Source: Synechococcus sp. PROS-U-1 | GTDB lineage: Bacteria > Cyanobacteriota > Cyanobacteriia > PCC-6307 > Cyanobiaceae | DNA length: 64,000 nucleotides | NCBI RefSeq assembly: GCF_014279755.1 | Contig: NZ_CP047951.1 | Coordinates: forward strand, 1,054,001-1,118,000 | Reading direction: 5' to 3' | Shown: one piece after another, positions 1 through 7,580 of the stretch | Numbering within the stretch: position 1 is the first letter of the stretch | Layout: every line of letters begins with the position of its first letter | The notes under the pieces: generated by a model | Databases searched by the model: none | What the model saw: the letters and a program-made list of their open reading frames with translations, nothing else | What the model was told of the DNA's origin: nothing | Made by a program: the position numbers and the translations under genes

Positions 1-374
1 TTCTCCACGAGCAGCAAATCCAGCGCGGAAGGATCCAGCCGCTGTTGCAGCAACTTCAGGCCACCACTCACCATTGCCGCATCAAGGTGGCAGGCTCTGC
101 CTGTGGTGATGGGGACGACCGGGATGCCAACAGCTTCCAAGCGGTCGGCATCCAGTTGGGTAGTCATGTCGCCCTCTAGGACGGCCATGCTGAGTTCGCG
201 AGCCAAGGCTGGGAGGGAACGCTCGAGCAGAGCGGTTTTGCCGGCGCCCGGGCTGCTCATCAGGTTGAGGCAAAGCAGATCCCAGCTCTGGAAATGCTTG
301 TTGTTGTGTTCGGCCTGATGGGTGTTGGCTGCAAGCAGGTTGAGGCCGAGGGTGTCCTCGAGAGGCATATGCAT
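1..374 (-). CDS. hypB: HypB/GhaB-like nickel-insertion GTPase (partial, runs off left edge)
   Basis: Reverse translation from ATG 374 gives a HypB-type GTPase. It opens [10 protein letters not shown] and has a Walker A stretch [12 protein letters not shown] near residue 40. HypB loads nickel into metalloenzymes with HypA. The N-terminal CxxCGC and His-rich nickel-binding segments of classical HypB are absent. The gene starts 24 bases after the HypA-like stop and lies downstream of a guanidine hydrolase. By context its client is that enzyme rather than a hydrogenase, as described for the accessory proteins GhaA/GhaB in cyanobacteria. About 124 codons are visible and the rest lies outside. ATG 368 is an alternative start. 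Confidence 0.85.
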   Translation of the reverse strand, partial: MHMPLEDTLGLNLLAANTHQAEHNNKHFQSWDLLCLNLMSSPGAGKTALLERSLPALARELSMAVLEGDMTTQLDADRLEAVGIPVVPITTGRACHLDAAMVSGGLKLLQQRLDPSALDLLLVE

Positions 375-398
375 GGCAAAAAAGAGGGGTATTGGGTT

Positions 399-797
399 TC
401 AGCGCTGACGCTGGATTGGGGCGGACTCAAGGGCAGCGGCGGCTTCGCTGCGGTAATCGATGCTGCGGATGCGCAATTCCCTACCGCTGACGATTTCCTC
501 AAGTGGGTGATCGCAGCAGGGAGAGCGGTAGGCGTTTTCCGGTAAGGGGTCGTAGGTGCCGTTGCAGATCAAGCAGCGGCCAACAAAGGGGATTTCCGTG
601 ATCGTGAGCTGGGATCCATCCAGCCAGGTGCCCTGTACTGCAGCGTTGTAGGTGGTCACCAGCTGATCGGGTTCAACGCAGGTGAATCGCCCCACATCGA
701 GGTGAACGGTTTCGACCATCGCGGAGGTGTCCTTGCGACGGTCGCGCCATTCATTCAGGGAGATCAGCAGGCACTTGGTCATGTCGACTTCATGCAT
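399..797 (-). CDS. hypA: HypA/GhaA-like nickel metallochaperone
   Basis: The 132-residue protein begins MHE, as HypA proteins do; the N-terminal His and Glu bind nickel in the family. A zinc site is suggested by CLIC near residue 75 and a CC pair near residue 93, which is a compressed form of the usual second CxxC. It starts 3 bases after the guanidine hydrolase stop, so the two are almost certainly co-transcribed and translationally linked. Its likely role is to deliver nickel to that hydrolase together with the HypB-like protein downstream. No hydrogenase structural gene is visible in the window. Confidence 0.9.
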   Translation of the reverse strand: MHEVDMTKCLLISLNEWRDRRKDTSAMVETVHLDVGRFTCVEPDQLVTTYNAAVQGTWLDGSQLTITEIPFVGRCLICNGTYDPLPENAYRSPCCDHPLEEIVSGRELRIRSIDYRSEAAAALESAPIQRQR

Positions 798-800
798 GGC

Positions 801-1991
801 CTATCTCCACTTCTGATCAACGTTCATGTTGCAGGTATCTCTGATCCACTCCGGCTTCTCTTTGCGGGGCAACTGACCGCTCACCACAAGGTGGGCCATG
901 GTGTCGCAAATCACACGGGTTGCCATCAGGGACGTCATGTCACTGATGTCGTAAGGCGGCGACACCTCAACGATTTCCAGACCGCAGACGGGAACGTTTC
1001 GCACGATCAGCTCGAGCAGTTTGAGGGCTTCCCTGGGCATCAGTCCACCCGGTTCGGGCCAGCCAGTTCCCGGCACGAAGCCGGCATCGATGCAGTCAAT
1101 GTCGAAGGAGATGTAGACGCAGTCCGTGCCATCAGTGGCTCGCTCAATGGCGTACTGAGCTGCGGCTTCCAACCCCATTTCGGTGATGTCGGTCACCGTG
1201 AGCACATTGGTGCCCCGCTCCCTGCAGACTTTGACTCCTTCCCGAGGCACTTGCCAGCCACCAATGCCCAGCTGCACGAGATTTTCTGCCGGAGCATTGG
1301 CCATGTTTGTGGCATGGAACCACGGGCAGGTGTGCATCCGCTCGTCCAGGTCGATCTCCTGGGTGTCGACGTGGCGATCGAAATGGATGATTCCCACTTT
1401 TTTGTCGCCGAGATGGCGGCAGACCCCACGCACCGTGGGGAAACCGATCGAGTGGTCGCCACCGAGGATGATCGGGAAGGCGCCGCTGGAGAACACGTGG
1501 GCGATGCCTTTGGAGATCTGATCGAAGCTCTTCTCGTTGTTGGCAGGGATCGTGAAGATGTCACCCACATCGCAGAGGGTGATCTGTTCGCGTAGGTCCA
1601 CCCCCATTTCGTAGTTGTAAGGGGTGTAGAGCGCTGAAATTCGTCGAATGCCTTGAGGGCCGAAGCGCGTTCCGGGCCGGTAGGTGGTGCCGCAGTCGTG
1701 GGGAACGCCAACGATGGCGACGTCGTAGTTGCCCACTTGGTTCACGTCTTCCAGGTAGGGCGCCTTCATGAAGGTGTTGATGCCGGCGAAATGCGGCAGC
1801 TCGCCTCTGGAGAAGGTGGAGATGTTGCGGTCAACAATGCTTTCGGCGGCTTCAAGCCCGAAGCGTTTGGCTTGATCAACTTCTTGCTGCCAGCCGGTGA
1901 GTGGAAGCTTGCGTTCTTTTTCGAGTGCCTGCATGCCTTCGCTGGGATGCGAGCGCTGGAAGGCCCCCGAGGGGTCCGATGGGGATGACAT
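801..1991 (-). CDS. gdmH: nickel-dependent guanidine hydrolase (ureohydrolase/arginase family)
   Basis: The 396-residue protein belongs to the arginase/agmatinase superfamily. Metal ligands are visible in GGDHS, in HFDRHVDT (the family D-x-H-x-D) and in SFDIDCID. It is longer than agmatinase by an N-terminal region of about 80 residues, as in the Synechocystis enzyme Sll1077, which hydrolyses guanidine to urea and ammonium with nickel. Two neighbours support guanidine rather than agmatine as substrate: the guanidine-I riboswitch directly upstream and the HypA/HypB pair downstream. The ATG lies 27 bases after the aptamer and has no strong Shine-Dalgarno. Older annotation would call it speB/agmatinase. 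Confidence 0.92.
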   Translation of the reverse strand: MSSPSDPSGAFQRSHPSEGMQALEKERKLPLTGWQQEVDQAKRFGLEAAESIVDRNISTFSRGELPHFAGINTFMKAPYLEDVNQVGNYDVAIVGVPHDCGTTYRPGTRFGPQGIRRISALYTPYNYEMGVDLREQITLCDVGDIFTIPANNEKSFDQISKGIAHVFSSGAFPIILGGDHSIGFPTVRGVCRHLGDKKVGIIHFDRHVDTQEIDLDERMHTCPWFHATNMANAPAENLVQLGIGGWQVPREGVKVCRERGTNVLTVTDITEMGLEAAAQYAIERATDGTDCVYISFDIDCIDAGFVPGTGWPEPGGLMPREALKLLELIVRNVPVCGLEIVEVSPPYDISDMTSLMATRVICDTMAHLVVSGQLPRKEKPEWIRDTCNMNVDQKWR

Positions 1992-2018
1992 CTAATAAGG
2001 GAGTGTGCGTTGGGGCGG

Positions 2019-2112
2019 TCTCCCGGGCTTTTATCCCTCCGTGCAACCGGCAAAGCCGGTGGAAACCTCTTGGACCAGGCATCCCTGTGTAGAGATCGGA
2101 ACCCTAGGTTTC
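2019..2112 (-). ncRNA. guanidine-I riboswitch (ykkC class) in the gdmH leader
   Basis: Read on the minus strand, the leader contains in order the ykkC/guanidine-I landmarks CCTAGGGTTCCG, CTGGTCCAAGAG and CACGGAGGGATAAAAGCCC followed by GGGAGA. Spacing is normal, with a variable GC hairpin (CCGGC..GCCGG) between the last two blocks. The aptamer ends 27 bases before the gdmH start. No separate terminator hairpin with a T-run fits in that space, so control may act on translation or through an overlapping fold. It should switch the operon on when guanidine is present. Confidence 0.93.
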
Positions 2113-2284
2113 ATCCGCAATTTCACTGTCTGCGGCTTTGATGCCCTTCGGAGTGTGAACCGCTACAAATGATCGTTGTGGACGATTTTGCTGAACAATG
2201 TTGTTGGGTAACAACAGCTGCTAACACCGGGTAATAAGCCAACTCGCGTTGTCAATCACGTTGCTTAGATTTTGCCCAAAACGA

Positions 2285-2458
2285 ATGATTGCTGTGAGTG
2301 AATCTTTCGGTGGTCAGTCTGGCGACGAGGTGAATGCCACTGTCTCGCAGTGGTGGCGCCAACGGGTTCAGCACCTCATTGATTGCGGACGTCCAAAAGA
2401 TGCTCGATGCCTGTATTTGGAGTTCGGGGAAGATAGTTCAGGAATCCTGAGCATCTGA
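2285..2458 (+). CDS. small hypothetical protein
   Basis: This 57-residue open frame starts MIAVSESFGG and is rich in charged residues, with a WWRQRVQHLIDCG segment. The family is not recognised. An earlier in-frame ATG at 2249 would add 12 residues. It is the only reasonable frame between the gdmH leader and the terminator near 2470. No membrane segment or signal peptide is seen. Confidence 0.5.
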   Translation: MIAVSESFGGQSGDEVNATVSQWWRQRVQHLIDCGRPKDARCLYLEFGEDSSGILSI

Positions 2459-2469
2459 CAACAATGCAT

Positions 2470-2497
2470 AAAAAAGGAGGGTTCCCTAGGCCCTCCC
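2470..2497 (-). terminator. intrinsic terminator on the minus strand
   Basis: A six-pair GGAGGG/CCCTCC stem is followed, in the minus direction, by a run of six T. It would end a transcript from the 54-residue gene at 2594-2758. Confidence 0.65.
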
Positions 2498-2593
2498 GAA
2501 ATCGACGCATTACCCCTCACCGGGGTCAGCTAATTGTTATGCATAGAGCACTGAGGTGCTGTAAGTGTTGTTACCCATTCCTGGTTGCATGGT

Positions 2594-2758
2594 TCAACTT
2601 AAGGATTGTTCTTGCTGTCGAAGGGTCTCGTAGGCCTGCCATAGGCCGTCAACCTCGGAGCACACCGCCTGCTTGTTGCAGACCCGGTAACGCCCTCGAC
2701 CAATGGCATCAATGGTTGTGCCCTTGGACGTGGCGCAGATGCGGCTGATGCTTTCCAT
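2594..2758 (-). CDS. small hypothetical protein (54 aa)
   Basis: The frame runs ATG to TGA for 54 residues, beginning MESISRICATSK, with three cysteines and a basic, aromatic C-terminal half (DGLWQAYETLRQQEQ). A clear Shine-Dalgarno, GGGGAG, lies four bases before the ATG, and an intrinsic terminator follows about 100 bases downstream. These two signals make it likely to be expressed. The function is unknown and no membrane segment is seen. Confidence 0.6.
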   Translation of the reverse strand: MESISRICATSKGTTIDAIGRGRYRVCNKQAVCSEVDGLWQAYETLRQQEQSLS

Positions 2759-2841
2759 GGAACTCCCCTATTGATTCAAGGATCTAACGCTGCGAAGGTT
2801 CCCCTTGCATGGTTTATTTGCACTTCTAAATTTCTTTGAAG

Positions 2842-2893
2842 AGATCAAAGAACCACGGCTGAGCAGGCGGCCCTCCTTGGTTCTGTGTGATCT
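2842..2893. repeat. imperfect inverted repeat
   Basis: AGATCA and AGAACCA on the left face TGGTTCT and TGATCT on the right, around a loop of about 22 bases. It lies in the 220-base gap between two minus-strand micro-genes. There is no T-run, so it is not a typical terminator. It could be an RNA hairpin or an operator; the sequence alone does not decide. Confidence 0.35.
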
Positions 2894-2998
2894 GTTCCCA
2901 CGTCAGTGAGCTGACTGTCTTGGCCCCTCCAAGGATTCTCTGGTTTCACCACGCTGGTTAGGTGGCGATCCGTGCAACGGGTTCCTGTTCACGCCCAT

Positions 2999-3023
2999 AA
3001 AAAAACCGGGACACGCCCGGTTT
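2999..3023 (-). terminator. intrinsic terminator on the minus strand
   Basis: ACCGGG and CCCGGT pair around ACACG. Seven T follow in the minus direction. It sits about 35 bases after the stop of the 27-residue gene at 3057-3140. Confidence 0.75.
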
Positions 3024-3056
3024 CAGTTTGAGGTCCGTGTGTTGAGTTGAGATCGC

Positions 3057-3140
3057 TCAGGCTTTGGAGGGTTTGGTTGTGAGTGCAGCCGACATGGCGG
3101 TGGCCAAGAGCATGCATCCGGCGACGGCAAGGAAACCCAT
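3057..3140 (-). CDS. 27-aa single-span membrane peptide
   Basis: MGFLAVAGCMLLATAMSAAL is hydrophobic throughout and is followed by a short basic tail (TTKPSKA). The frame is closed by TGA and a good terminator follows. The ribosome site is weak. Small one-helix proteins of this kind are common around cyanobacterial photosynthetic membranes, but no known photosystem subunit is recognised here. Confidence 0.45.
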   Translation of the reverse strand: MGFLAVAGCMLLATAMSAALTTKPSKA

Positions 3141-3182
3141 GATTCAGGATCAATGTCTCAGGGATCATTCCCCCAGCTGACC

Positions 3183-3368
3183 TCAGCTGTTGTTGCCGTT
3201 GGCACGGAATCCGGAAGATCCATCGGTTCGCAGACCCTCGTTTGTGTTCAGAGGCGTCTCCTCGCGGTCCAGGCATGAGGAGCAGAGCAATTTCCCCTTG
3301 TTGCGCCAGTAGGCCGCCATGGAGCGTTCGATTCGCATTGAGCATCCTTCACAGCGAAATAGCGGCAT
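3183..3368 (-). CDS. small zinc-ribbon-like protein (61 aa)
   Basis: The 61-residue protein has two CxxC pairs, CEGC at residues 6-9 and CSSC near residues 29-32, spaced as in a one-domain zinc ribbon. A polar tail follows. It begins MPLFRCEGCSMRIERSM. The family is not recognised. It precedes the 27-residue membrane peptide on the same strand, so the two may share a transcript. Possible roles are nucleic-acid or protein binding; neither is shown. Confidence 0.6.
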   Translation of the reverse strand: MPLFRCEGCSMRIERSMAAYWRNKGKLLCSSCLDREETPLNTNEGLRTDGSSGFRANGNNS

Positions 3369-3463
3369 CGACGGTTGCGCAATCCAGACCTTTTAACGCA
3401 GAGCAGCTGCTGAACTGGTGTTCTCTGTGACGATGGGTGCGCGTCCGTCGTCCCAGAGCTGTG

Positions 3464-3763
3464 ATGAAGGCGTTGCATTGGTTGCTGCTCACCCTGTTAT
3501 CGCCTGTGGCCCTGGGGGCGACGGCGTTTCAGCCCTTGGATCGAGTGCAAGGTTGGTTGATCGAGCGTCGTTTGGATGACATGCAGGAGCCCATTTGTCG
3601 TGCCTCTGTGCCAGGTCATGGCACCTGGTTCTCGGCAAGGGTTCGCTTGGATGCAGATGACTTGGTCGTGGTCCCTGAGGGACTGCAACCTCCTGATGAA
3701 ACGGCCCTCAATGCTGTTCGTGAGGCCCTACAGCGCTGTCGCGACAGTGTTCTTTATCTTTGA
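3464..3763 (+). CDS. small secreted hypothetical protein
   Basis: The mature-looking start is ATG 3464, which gives a signal peptide MKALHWLLLTLLSPVALGATA with cleavage expected after the alanines. An in-frame ATG at 3437 would add basic residues only. The rest is about 80 residues with two cysteines (PICRAS and QRCRDS) that could form a disulfide. Total length is 99 residues. No family is recognised. Confidence 0.6.
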   Translation: MKALHWLLLTLLSPVALGATAFQPLDRVQGWLIERRLDDMQEPICRASVPGHGTWFSARVRLDADDLVVVPEGLQPPDETALNAVREALQRCRDSVLYL

Positions 3764-3863
3764 ACCGATAAAGCTTTGTGGCTGGTGGTGCTGCCGCTGT
3801 GAAAGCGAGCTATGAAATTAGGGTCGGCCTTTGCAACAAACGTCGACTCCTCACACCACCCGA

Positions 3864-3892
3864 GCCTTCGCTAACCGCGGGGGCTTTTTTTT
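3864..3892 (+). terminator. intrinsic terminator
   Basis: GCCTTCGC pairs with GCGGGGGC (two G-U pairs) around TAACC and is followed by eight T. It could serve the secreted protein gene that ends 100 bases upstream. Confidence 0.65.
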
Positions 3893-3973
3893 GGACCGAT
3901 CCCAAATAACATCTTTTGATTTTTTGCTCAGGGAAAATTTTTCGGGTGTGATGTTGTTAACAGCTGATGTCTG

Positions 3974-4159
3974 ATGTATTGCATCGAGAGGCTTGAGTCG
4001 GGGGGGCAGTGGATCCAGGAGATCTGCTTCAAAACGGAGTTCAAAGCCTTTGTGAATGCCCGCACCAAATCACGCGCCACCCTGAAGACCTATCGCGTGG
4101 TTCATGCCACCTGGAATCAGGTGGTTACGGTTGTTCAGGGATCGCCTGAATCCCATTGA
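3974..4159 (+). CDS. small protein of the TEFKAF family (61 aa)
   Basis: The 61-residue protein begins MYCIERLESG and carries WIQEICFKTEFKAFVNARTK, followed by YRVVHATWNQVVTVVQG. The same core W-x-x-E-x-x-F-x-T-E-F-x-A-x-x-x-A-R-x-K-S recurs in the proteins at 17666-17854 and 17939-18157, and more weakly at 4248-4481. It looks like one compact alpha/beta domain. No signal peptide or membrane helix is seen. The function is unknown; the name used here is only a handle. Confidence 0.7.
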   Translation: MYCIERLESGGQWIQEICFKTEFKAFVNARTKSRATLKTYRVVHATWNQVVTVVQGSPESH

Positions 4160-4180
4160 GAGCCGTTGGCTCTTTCATTT
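4159..4180 (+). terminator. weak intrinsic terminator
   Basis: AGAGCC-GTT-GGCTCT forms a perfect six-pair stem directly at the end of the 61-residue gene. The following T-run is interrupted (TTCATTT). Confidence 0.5.
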
Positions 4181-4247
4181 AGGGTCCATCGTGATCCCGA
4201 AGACTTCAGGTCACTTCCTGGGATGGGGAATGTCCTGAGCCATAACC

Positions 4248-4481
4248 ATGGCCTCGGCGCCCTTGGGCATGATTCTCACGCGGTACCTCAGCAGCGAAGG
4301 TTGGGTGGAGGAGTGTTCCCACGCCAATGCTTTTGATGCCTATATCGACGCACGACGGCGCTGTGTGCTTCGTGGCAGTCCATACCTGCTGGTGGATGCG
4401 GAGACCGGAGGCACGGTCTCGGTGCTCACGGTGAAGCAGTGTTTGCATCAGTACGGTGTCGATGGTGATCTGTCCGCTTGA
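4248..4481 (+). CDS. small protein, divergent TEFKAF-like member (77 aa)
   Basis: This 77-residue protein has GWVEECSHANAFDAYIDARR followed by YLLVDAETGGTVSVLTV. The order (aromatic plus E, F-x-A-Y, A-R, then a strand with an E/N turn) matches the small protein just upstream, although the TEF core is replaced by NAF. It is probably an old tandem paralogue of 3974-4159. The function is unknown. Confidence 0.6.
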   Translation: MASAPLGMILTRYLSSEGWVEECSHANAFDAYIDARRRCVLRGSPYLLVDAETGGTVSVLTVKQCLHQYGVDGDLSA

Positions 4482-4563
4482 TCTCTTTGGTTGATTTCTT
4501 CGGTTGATTTTTTCGCTGGATCGATGCAAGAGCCGGCAGGATGGCTGTTGCTGAAATCTCTCC

Positions 4564-5229
4564 ATGGCGACGTTCCTGGTCACTGGCGCCAACCGTGGGA
4601 TCGGCTTGGAATATTGCCGTCAGCTCAAGGCCCGGGGTGATGACGTGGTGGCGGTTTGCCGTCAAAGAAGTGATGAACTTGTCTCCCTGGGGGCAAGGGT
4701 TGAATCAGGTCTCGAGCTGAGTGACAGTCAATCCATCGATGATCTGGTGAACCGCCTGGCGGGTTTGTCCTTGGATGGCGTCATCCTCAATGCGGGAATC
4801 CTGCAGTCGATGGGGTTCTCCGATCTTGATCCCAATGGGATTCGCCGCCAGTTTGAGGTGAATGCCTTGGCTCCGCTGCTGCTAGCCCGGGCTTTGGTGA
4901 ATCAGATGCCCCATGGCGCCAAGTTGGTGTTGATGACCAGCCGTATGGGCTCCATTGATGACAACACCTCCGGAGGGTCCTATGGCTACCGGATGTCGAA
5001 GGTGGCTCTCAACATGGCGGGAAAGTCATTGGCGATTGATCTGGAGCCGCAGGGCATCGCCGTTGCAATTTTGCATCCTGGTTTGGTGCGGACTCGCATG
5101 ATTCAGTTCAATCCAAGCGGTATCGACCCGGAGCTAGCGGTGGAGGGTCTGTTGGCTCGGATCGATGCTTTGACCATGGACAACAGCGGCAGCTTCTGGC
5201 ATGCCAATGGTGAGCCGTTGCCATGGTGA
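4564..5229 (+). CDS. short-chain dehydrogenase/reductase (C-factor-like)
   Basis: The 221-residue Rossmann protein has TGANRGIG at residues 7-14 for NAD(P) binding, the NAG motif (ILNAGIL), and a catalytic YxxxK in YGYRMSK with an upstream serine in TSRMGS. The C-terminal HPGLVRT is typical of the C-factor/carbonyl reductase branch. The substrate cannot be told. It ends 15 bases before the J-domain gene and may share its transcript. Confidence 0.85.
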   Translation: MATFLVTGANRGIGLEYCRQLKARGDDVVAVCRQRSDELVSLGARVESGLELSDSQSIDDLVNRLAGLSLDGVILNAGILQSMGFSDLDPNGIRRQFEVNALAPLLLARALVNQMPHGAKLVLMTSRMGSIDDNTSGGSYGYRMSKVALNMAGKSLAIDLEPQGIAVAILHPGLVRTRMIQFNPSGIDPELAVEGLLARIDALTMDNSGSFWHANGEPLPW

Positions 5230-5244
5230 GACGGGAGAAACGTT

Positions 5245-6030
5245 TTGGGTTTTGATCCGCGTCATTGGTCTGGCGCCCATGCTGAACAAAGGGTCACCAG
5301 CAATGTCGAGGCGTTGCTGGCCGAAAATGATGCCCTGCGTCGTGAGGTGCGGCGGCTGAGTCGCGAGTTGGAACGTTTGCAGCGGCAGCAACGCCAACGC
5401 TTTCGCACCGAAACGACCTCCCATCGCTCTTGGAGCGAGCCATCGGCCCAAGCCCCGCCGCGCATCAGCAGTCAACAGGTGCGGGGCTGGGGACAGTCCC
5501 TTGCACAGCAGCCGGGATGGAGTGCCCTGCGTCAGCGCGGGTTGGAGTCGTTGGTTGATCAGCTCAACCGCAGCAGTTTTCCTTCCCAGCTGACTCTTGA
5601 GCAGCGATTGGATCGGCTGGTTCCTGGTTTGGGGACTGATCTGCTGGCGGCTCTGGGATCCAAGGCGAGCAAACAAACAGCAGCAGTCTTGGCAGCTTTT
5701 GCCTTGTTCGGCGTTCGAGCCAGCGAATGGCTGGATGAGGATCCACGGCGGGTGGTTGAACAACTGCGTCAGCGACAGGAACGATCCAGCTCAAATCGGC
5801 AGGGACGTCGCACGCGAAGTGATCAAAGGCGAACAGATCGTGTGGACTTTGGACATCCCCGTGATCCACGGATTGCAGCTTTAGATGTCCTCGGGTTGGA
5901 CGCCAACGCTTCGATGGCCCAGATCAAGCAGGCGCACCGCAAACTGGTGAAGCAGCACCATCCCGATCTTGGCGGTTCGGCTGAGGCTTTTCGCCGCGTT
6001 AATGAAGCGTATCAACGCTTGGTGAACTAA
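5245..6030 (+). CDS. J-domain protein with N-terminal coiled coil
   Basis: The 261-residue protein starts at TTG 5245, preceded by GGGAG. Residues 25-50 are a charged heptad-like coil (NDALRREVRRLSRELERLQR). A middle alpha-helical region contains one hydrophobic stretch (AAVLAAFALFGV). Residues about 212-261 form a J-domain with the HPD triad in VKQHHPDLGG, which stimulates DnaK/Hsp70. It is a truncated DnaJ-like co-chaperone without G/F or zinc regions. Its stop nearly touches that of the convergent Coq4-like gene. Confidence 0.85.
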   Translation: MGFDPRHWSGAHAEQRVTSNVEALLAENDALRREVRRLSRELERLQRQQRQRFRTETTSHRSWSEPSAQAPPRISSQQVRGWGQSLAQQPGWSALRQRGLESLVDQLNRSSFPSQLTLEQRLDRLVPGLGTDLLAALGSKASKQTAAVLAAFALFGVRASEWLDEDPRRVVEQLRQRQERSSSNRQGRRTRSDQRRTDRVDFGHPRDPRIAALDVLGLDANASMAQIKQAHRKLVKQHHPDLGGSAEAFRRVNEAYQRLVN

Positions 6031-6031
6031 C

Positions 6032-7072
6032 TCAGCTCCACCAGGCCTTCTGGATGTTTGTTAGCGGTGTGTCTGCATACTTGAAATAGTCAAGGTCGAT
6101 GAGCGGGTCGACATTGCAGGCTTTGCCTCTGCTGATTGCCTGAGCGATACGCTCAATTCCATCGTCGGCTGAGAGCGCTCTCCCAAATTTGTCGGCGCCG
6201 TAGAAGCTATGCAGCAACCCAGTTTCCAAGATGCTGATTGCTCCTATAAAGCCAAGGGTTGCTCCCTCTGAGCGGCTTGAGGAAGCCATGAATGCTGTGA
6301 CTTCCAATTCTCCGATGGGGGTGGTGTCATACCCAGCAATCAGATGGATCCAGTCGTGATGCGCGAGTGCTGCGTTACCGGCACCGAGTTCACCGGGAAG
6401 TTTGAATCCTCTTGATTGGTAAAACTCCCAGAGACTGCGTCCAAGGCTGCCCTGGGAACAGTTTTTGAGGTTGTCCCAGCGTGCAAACTCATCAGGATCA
6501 GCCGTGACACATACGCCATAGGCGTGATCACCGTATTTTTTCAAGAGGTCCTGAAAGGCAGGATCGCTTTGATCATCGCCTTCTCCGATCCAGTTGCAGC
6601 GGTAAAAATCTGTTGTTGCCTGGGTGATGGCGTTGTATGCCAATTCCCTGGCGAGGTTCAGGATCTCGCTGTTGATGTTCAGTGAGTTGGCCCAATGATC
6701 AATGTCCCTACTCAACGTCTCCGGGATCGGATTGCAAAGCATTTCGAAGGCGATCAGCAGTTCCAAAAGCTCTTGGCGCTCCGATGCTTGCGTCAACGTC
6801 TCTGCCAACGTTTCAACCTCAATTCCGGGATGGCCGGAGAAGTCAATCTCAGCGTCAAGCAGCTTCAGGAAAAGGGTGTGGGCAAGGTCCTGTTGAAAAG
6901 ACGTGTACCAGTGGCCTTCAATTCTGTGGACTTGCACCAGTGCTGATGCCAGGAGATTGGCTTGTTCGTGCGAATTATGAATTAGGAACATCGTTCCAGC
7001 ACGCCCTGAAGAAACCAATGCATAGCGATGGATCGCGACTTCTAAGCGGTCTTGTCCGATGATTGAGATCAA
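6032..7072 (-). CDS. Coq4-like protein with unknown N-terminal domain
   Basis: The C-terminal half of this 346-residue protein resembles Coq4. It has HAYG, then a HHDWIHLIAGYDTTPIGELE segment near residue 237 that matches the Coq4 HDxxH metal signature plus the following G-x-x-T-x-x-GE. The N-terminal 170 residues are mostly helical and unrecognised. Coq4 organises or acts in quinone synthesis in other organisms. Cyanobacteria make plastoquinone, so the role here is uncertain and may be unrelated to quinones. GC content is lower than in core genes. Confidence 0.6.
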   Translation of the reverse strand: MISIIGQDRLEVAIHRYALVSSGRAGTMFLIHNSHEQANLLASALVQVHRIEGHWYTSFQQDLAHTLFLKLLDAEIDFSGHPGIEVETLAETLTQASERQELLELLIAFEMLCNPIPETLSRDIDHWANSLNINSEILNLARELAYNAITQATTDFYRCNWIGEGDDQSDPAFQDLLKKYGDHAYGVCVTADPDEFARWDNLKNCSQGSLGRSLWEFYQSRGFKLPGELGAGNAALAHHDWIHLIAGYDTTPIGELEVTAFMASSSRSEGATLGFIGAISILETGLLHSFYGADKFGRALSADDGIERIAQAISRGKACNVDPLIDLDYFKYADTPLTNIQKAWWS

Positions 7073-7086
7073 ATTGGGGTGATTGC

Positions 7087-7212
7087 ATGCCAGTGGAATT
7101 TGGGATCGTCTGCATCGGTGCAGGCATCGCTATCGGTATCTCCTTGGGTGTGGCGGTTTGGTTTGAACGTTGGAAAGCCAAGCAGCCTGATCCCACGACG
7201 AAACAGCCATAA
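7087..7212 (+). CDS. 41-aa single-span membrane protein
   Basis: MPVEFGIVCIGAGIAIGISL begins a one-helix protein ending in a positively charged tail (FERWKAKQPDPTTKQP). It is divergent from the Coq4-like gene, with 14 bases between starts. Its TAA lies inside the A-run of the next terminator. The function is unknown. Confidence 0.5.
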   Translation: MPVEFGIVCIGAGIAIGISLGVAVWFERWKAKQPDPTTKQP

Positions 7213-7236
7213 AAAAAGCCCCGCTTGGGCGGGGCT
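7211..7236 (-). terminator. intrinsic terminator of the DUF4278 gene
   Basis: AGCCCCGC and GCGGGGCT pair around TTGG. In the minus direction seven T follow, ending the transcript of the gene at 7261-7365. Confidence 0.85.
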
Positions 7237-7260
7237 TGAGGGAAGGTTGTCGTGCTGTTA

Positions 7261-7365
7261 TCAGCGAGCGACTTTTTGACCGCGATAAACCAGAACAGGA
7301 CGCTGCTTGCTGGACGCAGCAGCATTGTTCTGGATGTACTTCTGGCCGCGATAGGTCAGGGTCAT
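7261..7365 (-). CDS. DUF4278 micro-protein (34 aa)
   Basis: MTLTYRGQKY opens the protein and VLVYRGQKVAR closes it, so the YRG signature of DUF4278 appears twice. Total length is 34 residues. GAGGAACTAACC lies just before the ATG, the same ribosome site as in the paralogue at 18573-18740. A structured leader (7387-7465) precedes it and a strong terminator follows, so it is a self-contained transcription unit. The function of the family is unknown. Confidence 0.75.
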   Translation of the reverse strand: MTLTYRGQKYIQNNAAASSKQRPVLVYRGQKVAR

Positions 7366-7386
7366 GGTTAGTTCCTCGAAGCAAGC

Positions 7387-7465
7387 TCAGGTCCCCGTTC
7401 CATGGCCTGAATCGAACTGCGCCTCGCCTAAGGCGGGGTGAACGTAGTTACGTAGCTGTTGCTAC
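7387..7465 (-). ncRNA. structured leader RNA, glutamine-riboswitch-like (downstream-peptide class)
   Basis: On the minus strand a GTAGC-AACA-GCTAC hairpin is followed by P1 (CGTTC, pairing with GAACG), a P2 hairpin (CCGCC/GGCG) and a pseudoknot. The pseudoknot pairs TCAGG in the P2-P1 joining region with CCTGA just after P1. The same layout with changed but still paired bases stands before the DUF4278 gene at 18573. The CGTTCACCC start, the P1/P2 order and a pseudoknot upstream of a micro-ORF match the downstream-peptide RNAs reported to bind glutamine. The class assignment is from memory of the consensus. Confidence 0.72.
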
Positions 7466-7580
7466 ACAACCTTTATAGAGGCGATATCAACCCACGTGTC
7501 GTTCGTGCTGTTACACAGCTGCAATTTGGTTTGCCCCAGGCCTGAATAACCCCGCTTGGATGCATTCCAGCGGTTTTCAT

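Noticed and set aside
399-797. Hydrogenase maturation role for HypA/HypB
   Set aside because: No hydrogenase or other hyp genes are present, and the genes share an operon with the guanidine hydrolase, so that enzyme is the likelier client.
702-1595. Plus-strand open frame of 297 codons
   Set aside because: It is antisense to the guanidine hydrolase gene, which has clear motifs. The plus-strand translation has no recognisable domain.
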